Part shown: one piece after another, positions 23,401 to 31,904 of the stretch | Numbering within the stretch: position 1 is the stretch's first letter | Layout: every line of letters starts with the position of its first letter | From: Planctomycetota bacterium | GTDB taxonomy: Bacteria; Planctomycetota; Phycisphaerae; Phycisphaerales; UBA1924 | NCBI GenBank assembly: GCA_030950285.1 | Contig: JAUZRR010000044.1 | Coordinates: forward strand, 1 to 44,224 | Direction: 5' to 3' | DNA length: 44,224 bases | Notes under the pieces: generated by a model | What the model was told of the DNA's origin: nothing | What the model saw: the letters and a program-made list of their open reading frames with translations, nothing else | Database searches by the model: none | Program-made: the position numbers and the translations under genes

Positions 23401-24714
23401 TCAGGCGCGGACACCGAACGCTGCCCAGGCCTCGTTGCTGGTGATTGCCTGTTCCGGTGTGATCGCTTCACACGCGGGCATGTCGCCCCGGCGGCGTGCG
23501 GTGGCTGCGAGGATCGAGTCCGCCGGATCGGCCCGGACGATCGGCACGTCCGAGCCGAACAGCAGCGTCCGGCCGGGCACGCACCCAGCGTCGATCAGCT
23601 CGCGCAGGGGCAGCACACGCTCGAGGCGGTCGGGCAGCGCTTTGCGGAGCGCCTCGATATCGGTCAGCAGATGGCAAGGCTGCACGCTGGCGATCACACC
23701 CAGTTCGACAAACCGGGAGACGTCGGCCGCGTCGATCACCTCGGCGTGCTCGATGCGGAAGCCCGGGGTCCTTGGGCCGACCTTCTCGATCGCGTCGAGC
23801 ACCGCGCGGACCGCACCGTCGCCGATGGCGTGGGCTGCGAGGGGGAGCCTGGCCGCGTCGCACCGCCGGACCGCGTCTTCGAGCTGTTCGGGCGTCATCA
23901 TGGGTGTGCCCTGCGGGTGGTCGGGCCGCCCGTCGGCGTATGGATGGAGCATCCACGCGGTCCGCGAGTTGAGGGTGCCGTCGACGAAGACCTTGGCGCC
24001 GCCGAGCCGGAGGTTGTCCGATTCCCATGCGCTGCGGGTGGCGAGGGTCGCGTCGAGGTCTTCGAGGAGGGGATAGAGCACCACGCGTGTGTCGGGGGCG
24101 TGCTCGGGGAGCACCCGGTTCAGCACCGGTCCGAGCCACGGCTGGGCTTTGAGGTCGTGGATTTCAGCGAACTCATCGAGTGCCTGCAGCGCGGCTGCAA
24201 GCAGGTCCGGGCGGTCGGTTTTGCTCGGCTCGGGTGCCGCGTTCCAGACGTGCAACGCCGCGGCTTCGTAGACCACGCCGGTGAGATGGCCGTCGGGGGT
24301 GTGGGGTGTGTGGGGGGTGTGGGGGGTGTGCTGGATCATCCCGCCGGGCGGGTCGGGGGTCTGATCGTCGATCCCCGCCAGGGCGAGCATCGCCGAGTTG
24401 GCCAGCAGGGCGTGGTAGTCAAAGCACCACGCCAGGGCGGGCGAATCACCGGTGACCCGGTCAAACGCAGCCAGGCTCGGCCAGTCGGGGTCGTTCCAGC
24501 TCTCGGGCCTTGCGCCTTGTGCGAGCAGCGGGGCAGTGTCGGCGTTTTGCTGTCGCGCCTGGGCAAAGGCGTCGAGCAGCTCGGCTCCCGAGCGGCAGCC
24601 CGACAGCTCGATCATCCGCAGCGAGCGCCCGAGCTGAAAGATGTGGGCGTGGGCCTCGCGCAGCTCGAACGTGGGGCGTGCCGATGCAGCCGGGGAACCT
24701 GCCGCGTTGCTCAC
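23401..24714 (-). CDS. amidohydrolase family 3 (YtcJ-like)
   Basis: 437 aa. Metal-dependent hydrolase of the amidohydrolase_3 group: metal-binding HAH in REAHAHIFQLGRSLRM, GGAKVFVDGTLNSRTAWM, then PLAAHAIGDGAVRAV, FRIEHAEVI and the late Asp in LFGSDVPIVRADP. Family members usually begin with a beta-sandwich of ~50-60 residues before HxH; here only ~20 precede it, so the N-terminal sandwich strand is shortened or absent. Residues around 135-150 contain HTP repeated four times from a GGGGGTGTG microsatellite. The GTG start at 24714 overlaps the upstream stop (GTGA), so it is coupled to the DUF2470-like gene. Substrate unknown. Confidence 0.85.
   Translation of the reverse strand: MSNAAGSPAASARPTFELREAHAHIFQLGRSLRMIELSGCRSGAELLDAFAQARQQNADTAPLLAQGARPESWNDPDWPSLAAFDRVTGDSPALAWCFDYHALLANSAMLALAGIDDQTPDPPGGMIQHTPHTPHTPHTPDGHLTGVVYEAAALHVWNAAPEPSKTDRPDLLAAALQALDEFAEIHDLKAQPWLGPVLNRVLPEHAPDTRVVLYPLLEDLDATLATRSAWESDNLRLGGAKVFVDGTLNSRTAWMLHPYADGRPDHPQGTPMMTPEQLEDAVRRCDAARLPLAAHAIGDGAVRAVLDAIEKVGPRTPGFRIEHAEVIDAADVSRFVELGVIASVQPCHLLTDIEALRKALPDRLERVLPLRELIDAGCVPGRTLLFGSDVPIVRADPADSILAATARRRGDMPACEAITPEQAITSNEAWAAFGVRA
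24295..24330. repeat. 9-nt microsatellite inside the amidohydrolase gene
   Basis: GGGGGTGTG-type units, four copies with one imperfect. They encode HTPHTPHTPHTP on the minus strand. Length is a multiple of three, so unit gain or loss would keep the frame. Confidence 0.75.
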
Positions 24715-25337
24715 GCCTGCGCCCCGGCGGCGAGTTGGGCGATCGCGTCCTGCGCCGCTTCGAGCGTTGCCACCATCGCGGCAAACTCGATCCGCACGAT
24801 CCCGAACTTGGCGCGCACGTCGATGCCGTCGGGATCGACGCCGACCGCGACGGGCTCGGCCACGTGCGTACCCGCGTGGTGCTGGCAGAGCTCGGCCAGG
24901 CGGGCAGGGTCGGCGTTGAGCGCGCGGCAGAGCGCCGGCTCGTGGTCGGCGAGCGGGTCGATGAGTGGGTCGATGAGCGCGAGTTCGTCGCGGTCGAATG
25001 TTTCGCCGTGGTGGCGGAGGGCCTCGATGGTCGCCAGCGCCCACTGCGCCTCGCGGGCCGGGCCGTGGTAGACCTCGTGGCGGATCTCGGCCGCAGCCGG
25101 GGGGGCGGTTGTCACCTCGATGGTGAGCAACGCGGCGATGTGCGGGTCGTGCTCTTCGGGGATGAGCAGCTGGGCCTCGGTGAGGTCGTCAAACTCGCGG
25201 GGGATGGGGAAGACGAGTCGGCCCTGCCGCCGGTCGATGACCCACCGGACGGGCCTGACCGTGTCGGCATCGGCGCGCAGGTGCCCCTGTGCGGCGGCTC
25301 GGAGCGATCGGACAGCGTCGGCTGGTGTCGAAGTCAT
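24711..25337 (-). CDS. DUF2470-like protein, possibly HugZ-related
   Basis: 208 aa. The C-terminal ~90 residues (ALCRALNADPARLAELCQ, then VAVGVDPDGIDVRAKFGIVR) resemble DUF2470, the domain appended to heme-utilisation HugZ and pyridoxamine-5'-phosphate-oxidase-like proteins. The N-terminal half (VRWVIDRRQGRLVFPIPREF, then EHDPHIAALLTIEV) could be a flavin-type split barrel. I place the family with moderate confidence only; heme or flavin binding is not shown. It is the first gene of a two-gene unit with the amidohydrolase (4-nt overlap). CACAAT ends 6 nt before the ATG, with no Shine-Dalgarno. Confidence 0.78.
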   Translation of the reverse strand: MTSTPADAVRSLRAAAQGHLRADADTVRPVRWVIDRRQGRLVFPIPREFDDLTEAQLLIPEEHDPHIAALLTIEVTTAPPAAAEIRHEVYHGPAREAQWALATIEALRHHGETFDRDELALIDPLIDPLADHEPALCRALNADPARLAELCQHHAGTHVAEPVAVGVDPDGIDVRAKFGIVRIEFAAMVATLEAAQDAIAQLAAGAQA

Positions 25338-25343
25338 ACAGAG

Positions 25344-25349
25344 ATTGTG
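25344..25349 (-). promoter_or_regulatory. candidate leaderless -10-like box
   Basis: CACAAT ends 6 nt before ATG 25337. It fits xAxxAT at the same distance as the TAnnnT boxes elsewhere, but lacks the first T. Confidence 0.3.
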
Positions 25350-25392
25350 GCGTGAAACCGGGCGGCGTGCAACGCGGGGGACGCGTATGTGG

Positions 25393-25433
25393 ACAAAAAC
25401 AACGCGGGGCCGGCGTAAGAGCCAGCCCCGCGG
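25393..25433 (-). terminator. Rho-independent terminator of the histone-like gene
   Basis: On the minus strand CGCGGGGCTGGC, loop TCTTAC, GCCGGCCCCGCG forms a long GC stem (with one mismatch), followed by TTGTTTTTG. It lies 23 nt after the stop codon of the histone-like gene. Confidence 0.8.
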
Positions 25434-25455
25434 GTGTTGTCACGCGATGCGTCGA

Positions 25456-25611
25456 TCAGCGACGGCGGGTGGCTTTTTTGCGAGTCGCCTTCTTGGCGGT
25501 CTTCTTGCGGGTGGTCTTCTTGGCGGCCTTCTTGCGGGTCACCTTCTTGGCGGTCTTCTTGGCAGCCTTTTTACGGGTCGCCTTTTTCCTGGTGGCTTTC
25601 TTCTTCGCCAT
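25456..25611 (-). CDS. histone H1-like Lys/Ala/Thr/Arg repeat protein, 51 aa
   Basis: Composed almost only of K, A, T and R: MAKKKATRKKATRKKAAKK, then variations on a pentapeptide KKATR / KKAAKKT, ending ATRRR. More than half of the residues are basic. Such peptides resemble the C-terminal tail of eukaryotic histone H1 and the bacterial Hc1/AlgP-type nucleoid proteins, so non-specific DNA or RNA binding is the likely role. AAGGAG lies 8 nt before the ATG and a strong terminator follows, so this is a genuine monocistronic gene despite its size. The DNA itself is repetitive (CTTCTTGGCGG-type units), which would let the length vary. Confidence 0.88.
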   Translation of the reverse strand: MAKKKATRKKATRKKAAKKTAKKVTRKKAAKKTTRKKTAKKATRKKATRRR

Positions 25612-26269
25612 TTGTGTTCTCCTTCGGATTCACTCGAAGCTCGGAGCCGACGAGAGTGTCGGCAGGAACGACCATCGCTCCACTCCGAGATACTTCAACA
25701 ACTATCGGGTCACATTCATGCGTGTCTTGAGTGAACACGCGGGGTCTGTTCGTTGCGTGCCGACGCGAGCACGCACAGTTTGTCAACTCCCGATCGCGCG
25801 TAGTGTGCGCGCTTTCGGTCCGCTTTGCAAGTCGAGCGGTTCCGTTTGTGTTGAACAGGTAACCCCGAGCACAGCGAATGCGCGCCCGTGCGCGCGCACA
25901 AACACGCCTTGAAGGACACGATCGTCATGCTGTGCGAGCCGTGTTCGGCGCTGTCGCGCAACCGCCGTCTGGAGGGCGCATCGTGCGCGCATCGAGCGCG
26001 CAACAGCGCAGGACAACCGCCCGAACCCGGATCGATCGTGTGGATGTTCCGTTCGCGTGCCGATCAGCGCAAAAACGGCTTGTGGTGTCGAGAACGCACC
26101 ATGTTCGTGCATGTACTCACCACGTTCGATACATTTTCGCGTGCGTGGCGATGCGCCATTGACGCATTCGGGACGCCGCACCGTCGGATTTCGTCCGATA
26201 CACTCGCCTGTTCGATGTTGGCGCGAGTGTTGTCGGCGCCACACAATCTGCACCGCTGAGAGGCTCTTC
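25612..26269. other. 658-bp gene-free region between divergent genes
   Basis: No convincing gene. The composition differs from the neighbours: lower GC, many copies of TTCG, GCGCGC, GTTCG and CGTGC words, and short inverted words such as TCGGATTTCGTCCGA near 26187-26201. Overlapping open frames on both strands give Arg/His-rich sequences with no family signature. It must contain the promoters of the histone-like gene (minus) and the M16-like gene (plus). Confidence 0.5.
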
Positions 26270-27520
26270 ATGACCGAGATATCCCAGTTCACGTTGTCCA
26301 ACCACACGCGCGTTGTTGTGGAGTCAAACCCGGGTGTGCAGTCGGCCGCGATGGTCTGGCTCCTCCCGGCCGGGGTCGCTACCGATTCGCCAGTGCGTGT
26401 CGGTCGAGCAGCGATGTGGTCCGAGTTGTTGCTCCGTGGGGCGGGTGATCTGGACTCCCGAGATCAGGCAGATTTTTTTGACAGACTCGGTGCGAGTCGG
26501 TCCACAACCGTCTCGAGCCGGTTCCTTTCGGTCGGGGCGACGGTGCTCGGGTCACGGTTGCTCGAGACGATCCCGCTGCTGGCGGACATGGTGTGCCGCC
26601 CGCGGTTTGACGACAGCGCGATCGAGCCGACGCGTCAGCTCTGCACCCAGGCGATCGAGGCGCTGCAGGACGAGCCGGGCGATCTTGCGGCGCTGGGCGC
26701 TCGCGGGCGGCATCTTTCCTCGCCGTTCAATCGCTCTACGCTCGGCGAGATGGAGGGGCTCAAGGCGCTGACCGCCGACGAGCTTCGGCAACAGTGGCCG
26801 AGCGCTGCGACGGCTTCGGGGTCGATCATCACGGTCTCCGGGCTGGTCGATCCGCCCGCGCTCATCGAACGGCTGGAAGAGTTGCTCGCGGCGTGGCAGG
26901 GGGAGGCTGCGGAACCGACCCCGACCGCCGAGCCGGCCCGCGGGTACGACCATATCGAGGACGAGACCAATCAGGTGCAGATCGTGCTCATGCACGACGC
27001 GCCGGCGGCGCCCAGCGCGGAGGCGGTGCTCGAACGGCTCGCGGTGCGGGTGCTCAGCGGCGGGATGTCGTCGCGGCTGTTCACCGAGGTGCGTGAGAAG
27101 CGCGGGCTCTGCTATTCGGTCGGCGCCCGCTACAGCGCCGACCGGGACTTCGGGCTCGTCAGCGCGGCTGTCGGCACCCAGCCCGACCGGGCCCAGGAAT
27201 CGCTCGACGTGCTCGTTGCCGAGATGCAACGCCTGGGCACCCCCGAGGGCAAGGTGACCCCCGAAGAGTTCGGCCGCGCGGTGGCGGGGCTCAAGTCCGG
27301 GGTCATCTTCAGCGGTGAATCGACCGAGGCGCGGGCGTCGGCGCTGGCGGGTGATCTGTTCCGGCTCGGGCGCCCCCGCTCGCTGGCTGAGATCGCGGCC
27401 GAGATTGACGCGGTGTCGCTCGAGCAGCTCAACGCCTATGTCGCGACGCGGAAGATGGGCCGGGTGACGGTGCAGACGCTCGGACCGGAGGCGTTGGTTG
27501 TTCCTTCGTCGATTGGTTGA
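26270..27520 (+). CDS. M16-family peptidase-like protein, catalytically degenerate
   Basis: 416 aa. Two M16 half-domains. The C-terminal one has the conserved EVREKRGLCYSVGARYSAD (R/Y motif) and VLSGGMSSRLF. In the N-terminal half the zinc motif HxxEH is replaced by M49-W-S-E52-L53: the Glu remains, both His are gone. It should not bind catalytic zinc and resembles the non-catalytic partner of two-subunit M16 proteases (bacterial PqqL/mitochondrial MPP-alpha style). No catalytic partner lies in the window; the next gene downstream is a transporter. GAGAGG lies 8 nt upstream of the ATG, preferred over frames extending further upstream. Confidence 0.87.
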   Translation: MTEISQFTLSNHTRVVVESNPGVQSAAMVWLLPAGVATDSPVRVGRAAMWSELLLRGAGDLDSRDQADFFDRLGASRSTTVSSRFLSVGATVLGSRLLETIPLLADMVCRPRFDDSAIEPTRQLCTQAIEALQDEPGDLAALGARGRHLSSPFNRSTLGEMEGLKALTADELRQQWPSAATASGSIITVSGLVDPPALIERLEELLAAWQGEAAEPTPTAEPARGYDHIEDETNQVQIVLMHDAPAAPSAEAVLERLAVRVLSGGMSSRLFTEVREKRGLCYSVGARYSADRDFGLVSAAVGTQPDRAQESLDVLVAEMQRLGTPEGKVTPEEFGRAVAGLKSGVIFSGESTEARASALAGDLFRLGRPRSLAEIAAEIDAVSLEQLNAYVATRKMGRVTVQTLGPEALVVPSSIG

Positions 27521-27545
27521 GAAGGCCGCCCCGGTCGCGGCGGAA

Positions 27546-27567
27546 CCGAGCTTGTGCTCTGGGCTCG
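27546..27567 (+). repeat. short palindromic word, second copy
   Basis: CCGAGCTTGTGCTCTGGGCTCG, one base different from the copy at 5482-5505. It again lies just past a plus-strand stop codon. Confidence 0.35.
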
Positions 27568-27622
27568 TGGAAACGCCCGCAGACCGTTCGTCATCCGCAC
27601 GATTTGTCTCGGACCGGCTCGC

Positions 27623-27628
27623 TACACT
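27623..27628 (+). promoter_or_regulatory. candidate leaderless -10 box of the ABC permease gene
   Basis: TACACT ends 8 nt before ATG 27637. The sequence between (GCGGCCGC) is not a ribosome binding site. Confidence 0.4.
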
Positions 27629-27636
27629 GCGGCCGC

Positions 27637-29406
27637 ATGTTCCAGCGCGCCAAGCCCCATATCTGGCACTATGTGCTCCTCAGCGGCATCCTCGTGTTGC
27701 TGGGGTGGTTTCTGGTGGTTCCGATTCTGCTGACCGTTCGAGGCGGGTTCGCGGCCGACCCGGCGACCGGGACCGGGTTCACGCTCGAACACATCTTTCT
27801 GGTCTTCCGCGACCCGCTCAAGATTCAGGGGTTGATGAACTCGGGGATGATCGCGGTGTGTACGACCGCGCTGTGCATTCTGCTTGCGCTGCCTTTGGCG
27901 TTGCTGAACGCGGGGTACAACTTTCCCGGTAAAAAGCTGCTCAACGCCGCGGTGCTGGTGCCTTTGATTTTGCCGCCCTTTGTCGGGGCGATCGGTCTCC
28001 GGGCGATCATGGGTCGGCAGGGGGCGCTCAACGCGCTCCTGGGCACCGACTGGGACGTGCTGGGTGAGGCGCGGTTCTGGGGTGTGGTGGTTGCCGAGGC
28101 GCTGCACCTCTACCCGATCATCTATCTGAACGCGACCGCGGCTCTGGCGAATCTGGACCCGGCGCTGAATGAGTGTGCGGAGAATCTGGGCTCTGGGCCG
28201 CTGCGCCGGTTTTTCCGGATCACGCTGCCTCTGATTCGGCCCGGGCTGTTTGCGGGGGGGACGATCGTCTTTATCTGGTCGTTCACCGAGCTGGGCACGC
28301 CGTTGATGTTCGATTTTTACACGGTGACCCCGGTGCAGATTTTCTTCGGGCTCAAAGAGGTGGAGAACTCGGTCGAGCCCTACGCGCTGACGGTGGTGCT
28401 GCTGGCGTGTTCGATCTTTCTCTATACCGTCGGGAAGATGATGTTTGGCGGGCGGGCCCACGCGATGTATTCCAAGGCAAGCCGCGCCTCGGCGGAGAAG
28501 CCGCTGACCGGATGGATCGGCTGGCTCGCGGCGAGCGGGTTCATCGCGGTGAGCTTCCTCGCGGTTTTGCCGCATCTTGGAGTGATTCTGACGAGTCTGA
28601 CTGCACCGGGGACGTGGTACCGCTCGGTGCTTCCCGAGGCGTTGACGCTCGCGCACTTCGGGGTTGCGCTGAGTGACCCGGCCGCGACGAGTGCGATCCG
28701 CAACAGCCTGGTGCTGTCGTTTGCGGCGATGGTGCTTGATATTTTTGTGGGGGTGGTGATCGCGTACCTGCTGGTGCGGACCAAGATCAGGGGTCGCGGG
28801 CTGCTTGACGCGCTGTGCATGCTTCCCTTGGCGGTGCCGGGGCTGGTGATGGCGTTCGGCTATGTCGCGATGACGCTGGCCTGGCCGTTCGGGCGTGACT
28901 TGGTGGTGGGGGATGTTGCCGACCCGTTGCTGCGCATCCCGGCGTTGTTTCCTGGCGTGCTCGAGGTGTTCGGGTCTGATCCCAACCCGTTCCCGCTGCT
29001 GATTATCGCGTACGCGGTGCGCCGGCTTCCCTATATCGTGCGGGCGACGGTCGCGGGGCTCGAGCAGACCTCGGGCGAGCTCGAGGAGGCAGCCGTGAAT
29101 CTCGGGGCTTCGCGTCCCAAGGCGGTCCTCAAGGTGATCGTGCCGCTCATCATGGCGAACCTGATCGCGGGCGGGCTGCTGGTGTTCAGTTTCTCGATGC
29201 TGGAGGTTTCGGACTCGTTGATTTTGGCGCAGAAAGCCGAGCACTATCCGATCACCAAACAGATCTTCGCGTTCAGCGAGATGCTGGGTGTGGGGCAGTA
29301 CGTCGCCAGCGCGATGGGGGTGTGGGGGATGGCGCTCCTGACGGTGACGCTGATGGGGGCGTCGCTCTTGCTTGGCAAGAAGCTGGGGTCGATCTTCCGG
29401 GTGTGA
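27637..29406 (+). CDS. two-domain ABC transporter permease (iron(III)/FbpB-ThiP type)
   Basis: 589 aa with about twelve membrane segments in two similar halves. Each half carries the EAA loop that docks onto the ATPase: NECAENLGSGPLRRFFRITLPLI in the first and EEAAVNLGASRPKAVLKVIVPLI in the second. Fused permeases of this kind serve ferric iron (FbpB/AfuB), thiamine (ThiP) or related periplasmic-binding-protein importers. Which substrate is used is not evident, because the binding protein and ATPase genes are not in the window; iron is the commonest for this architecture in the family. The next gene is on the other strand. The start at 27637 is set by the first hydrophobic segment and the TACACT box. 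Confidence 0.9.
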   Translation: MFQRAKPHIWHYVLLSGILVLLGWFLVVPILLTVRGGFAADPATGTGFTLEHIFLVFRDPLKIQGLMNSGMIAVCTTALCILLALPLALLNAGYNFPGKKLLNAAVLVPLILPPFVGAIGLRAIMGRQGALNALLGTDWDVLGEARFWGVVVAEALHLYPIIYLNATAALANLDPALNECAENLGSGPLRRFFRITLPLIRPGLFAGGTIVFIWSFTELGTPLMFDFYTVTPVQIFFGLKEVENSVEPYALTVVLLACSIFLYTVGKMMFGGRAHAMYSKASRASAEKPLTGWIGWLAASGFIAVSFLAVLPHLGVILTSLTAPGTWYRSVLPEALTLAHFGVALSDPAATSAIRNSLVLSFAAMVLDIFVGVVIAYLLVRTKIRGRGLLDALCMLPLAVPGLVMAFGYVAMTLAWPFGRDLVVGDVADPLLRIPALFPGVLEVFGSDPNPFPLLIIAYAVRRLPYIVRATVAGLEQTSGELEEAAVNLGASRPKAVLKVIVPLIMANLIAGGLLVFSFSMLEVSDSLILAQKAEHYPITKQIFAFSEMLGVGQYVASAMGVWGMALLTVTLMGASLLLGKKLGSIFRV

Positions 29407-29580
29407 TGCGGATCAGGACAACGTCGCGCGTTTTCACGAGCCCGGTGCGCGAGCACAGCATCGTTTGCTCCTCGCAGTACCGGTTGGTCCTGCGTTTGCT
29501 CCAGAACCCTTTGCAGCATCGTCTTTCACCCTGCTTGAAGGGCTCGGGGTTGCCGCTCGGTTCATCGAGAGGGATTGTCC

Positions 29581-29607
29581 TGTCCCCTCGCTTGCGCGAG
29601 GGGCTCT
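29581..29607. repeat. family A hairpin
   Basis: TGT-CCCCTCGC-TTGC-GCGAGGGG-CTCT, a perfect copy. It pairs with the inverse copy at 29655-29681. Confidence 0.88.
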
Positions 29608-29654
29608 TTTCGCTGTGTATACAGTACTTTCGTCGAGACGCCTCGCGGCTTTGT

Positions 29655-29718
29655 AGAGCCCCTCGCGCAAGCGAGGGGACAAGCGTGGCCGCATCCAGAG
29701 CAAAGAAACACATTCATA
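29655..29718 (-). repeat. family A element with conserved tail
   Basis: The hairpin AGAG-CCCCTCGC-GCAA-GCGAGGGG-ACA (29655-29681) is followed on the plus strand by GCATCCAGAGCAAAGAAACA then CATTCATA. The same tail follows the copy at 18739, and its reverse precedes the copy at 1147. It ends 8 nt before the TolC-type gene's stop. Confidence 0.88.
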
Positions 29719-29726
29719 CAAGTACT

Positions 29727-31625
29727 CTATTCCTTCCCAGCGCCGTCGTGAGCTGCGCCCTCGTCGGGGGACATCTCCTGCACGTCGGCGTCGGTCATCT
29801 GGTCGGCAAAGAGCGCGGTGAAGTCGATCGGCGTGTCCTCGATGATGACCTGCATGCCGGGCAAGGGGTCGATCACGCCCTCGGCAGACACCCGCAGCTG
29901 GCCGATCGATTCGAGGTAGTTCAGGATCGCGATACGGAGGTCGGTGAGCGCCTGGTCGCGGGCGTTCTTGGAGTTGAGCAGGTCGGTCTCGGTGCGGAGG
30001 CGGGTCCGGGTGTCGACCGCATCGGCCTTGAGCTGTTGCTCTTTGAGGCGGCGCTGGTTGATCTTGACCGAGGCTTCGGCGAGTTCGAGTCGGAAGCGGG
30101 CCAGGTCGATCTCGCGGACCCGGCGGCGGGCTTCGAGCACCACGTTGTCGGTAAACTCGTTGAGGTTGCGGCGGGAGCGCTCGAGCAGCACCAGCGCCTG
30201 GCGCAGCTGCAACCTCTCGATGCGCCGATCGAGCGGCAGGCTCAGCGTGATCGCCGCATCCCACGAGGTCTCGTCGGGGTCGATCGAGAAACGCCCCTCG
30301 CGCTGGCGTGGATCGGTCGGGATGCGCACCCCGCCCGAGAGACCCAGGTCGGGGAGCAGTTGGTTCCGCGCGTTGAGCACGCCGCGTTCAGAATCGGCGT
30401 ACCGGTCGCGGCGGTTCTGCAGGTCGAGCCGGTAGGCGAGCGCCGAAGCGGTCGCTGCTTCGATCGTGGTCGAGGGCTCGGGGACCTCGATGGTCGCGGC
30501 AACCAGCTGCACGGGCTGTTCGACGGGGATGCTGAGCCTGATCTTGAACCGGTCGAGCTGGAGGGTGTACTGCTCCCGCGAGCTGGCCAGCGAGCTGCGA
30601 GCGGTGATGAGGTCGTTGCGGGCCTCGTTGACGTTGAACTCGGTCCTGCGCCCTGCTTCGTAGAGCGCTTGCTGCTGGGCGACAAACAGCTCGAGGTTTT
30701 TGAGCTGCACCAGCCGGTTCTGCAGCTCGTAGACGGTCTGGATCAGCCGAAAGTAGTCCTGCGCGATCGAGACGAAATACTCGCGGCGGAAGTTCTCGAA
30801 ATCCCGGGCGGCGTAGACCACTTCGCGTTCGGCCTGGATGCGGGATTCGCGGGCGACCATCCCCGCGCCGCGGAGCAGCGGGATGTTGGCGTCGAGCACG
30901 AGGGCTGAGGACTGTCGGTACTGCTCGCTGACGCTTGAGCGGAGCTGCTCAGTCGCGTCCCATATCCAGCGGGCTTCGAGATTGCCGCCGTAGGGCAGGC
31001 GCTGGGTGGCGCGGAGCGTGTTGATGATGTTCATGCTGTTGTTGAATCGGCCTTCGTCGCCGACGCCTTGGAACCCGACGCTGGTGTCGTTGAACAGCCG
31101 CGGCCCCCAGCGGTGGCGTTCGATGAGCAGGCGGATCGCGGTGAGGATGTACTCCTCCTCGGCCGAGAGGTACTCGCGGCCCTGCCTTTGGGCGAGTTTG
31201 AGGGCGTCGCGGAGCGTGATGGTGAGGACGTTGTCGGCCCCGATGCCCCCAGCCGCGAGGGCGAAGTTGCGCAGGCGGGTGTTGAGCCCTTCGACGATCT
31301 GGTCGGTCCCGGGCTCGCCGCGGTCGAGCTCTTCGTAGGTGAGCTGGTCGGGTGCTGGGTTGTTGGTGGAGGGGTTCTCTTCGTAGAGCCCGCTCCGCCG
31401 GGACGGGTTGGTGCCGGGCGGGGCGAGCCGGGGGCCGGCGTTGAGGTTGGTCTGCGCAGCCGACTCGCCGAGCACCTTGGAAAGACGGCGGTCGATCTGC
31501 TCCATGCTTCTCGAACAGCCCGTCGGGGCGGCGAGGGCGGCCCCGATCGCGATAATCGCGGTGCAACGAAGCAACGAAAGCCCGGCTGGGACGCGGGTGG
31601 AACGGGATCGTGGGAACGGCTTCAA
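29727..31625 (-). CDS. TolC-family outer-membrane efflux lipoprotein
   Basis: About 632 aa. The two repeated coiled-coil OEP halves are visible: EREVVYAARDFENFRREYFVS..LQNRLVQLKNLELFVAQQQALYEAGRRTEFNVNEARNDL-like helices in the middle and ALVLLERSRRNLNEFTDNVV..VREIDLARFRLELAEASVKINQRRL-like helices near the end (quoted in part). The exit channel of a tripartite pump or type I secretion system. The N-terminus has a basic stretch, a hydrophobic run and a lipobox-like APTGC, so probably a lipoprotein. The start is unusual: GGAGGT lies 8 nt before TTG 31625, while the upstream ATG 31640 has no ribosome binding site and would contain that GGAGGT inside its coding sequence. No inner-membrane pump is in the window. 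Confidence 0.87.
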   Translation of the reverse strand: MKPFPRSRSTRVPAGLSLLRCTAIIAIGAALAAPTGCSRSMEQIDRRLSKVLGESAAQTNLNAGPRLAPPGTNPSRRSGLYEENPSTNNPAPDQLTYEELDRGEPGTDQIVEGLNTRLRNFALAAGGIGADNVLTITLRDALKLAQRQGREYLSAEEEYILTAIRLLIERHRWGPRLFNDTSVGFQGVGDEGRFNNSMNIINTLRATQRLPYGGNLEARWIWDATEQLRSSVSEQYRQSSALVLDANIPLLRGAGMVARESRIQAEREVVYAARDFENFRREYFVSIAQDYFRLIQTVYELQNRLVQLKNLELFVAQQQALYEAGRRTEFNVNEARNDLITARSSLASSREQYTLQLDRFKIRLSIPVEQPVQLVAATIEVPEPSTTIEAATASALAYRLDLQNRRDRYADSERGVLNARNQLLPDLGLSGGVRIPTDPRQREGRFSIDPDETSWDAAITLSLPLDRRIERLQLRQALVLLERSRRNLNEFTDNVVLEARRRVREIDLARFRLELAEASVKINQRRLKEQQLKADAVDTRTRLRTETDLLNSKNARDQALTDLRIAILNYLESIGQLRVSAEGVIDPLPGMQVIIEDTPIDFTALFADQMTDADVQEMSPDEGAAHDGAGKE

Positions 31626-31904
31626 CGAACATACCTCCATGTCGCGGGGGCGAGATCGGGCTGGTGTTTGGAGGACCGGGACGCTCGGTCCGGGGTGGGT
31701 GGGTCGGGGTGGGAGGTGGCCGGTGGTGGCCGGTACGGGGGTCCGGCAGCGGCCGGCGTGAAGAGCGTACCGCTGTTGGTGCCGGGACGTTGCAGTTGGA
31801 CCATGTTGCTCCTACTGTTGAGGTTCAACTTTCCCCGCCGGGGTTGTGGGCTGGGAGGCTCGCAGCGCAGGCAACTTGGCGAACGAATACCTTACGGAGT
31901 GTCT

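Larger units (their letters stand above)
29407..29726. other. convergent intergenic region carrying two family A elements
   Basis: About 320 bp between the permease and the TolC-type gene, which converge. Apart from the family A copies I see no gene, and no T-tract terminator. Confidence 0.5.

Noticed and set aside
27622..29244. A 540-codon open frame antisense to the ABC permease
   Set aside because: The product is Arg/His/Gln-rich without domains; the plus strand encodes two EAA loops and membrane segments.
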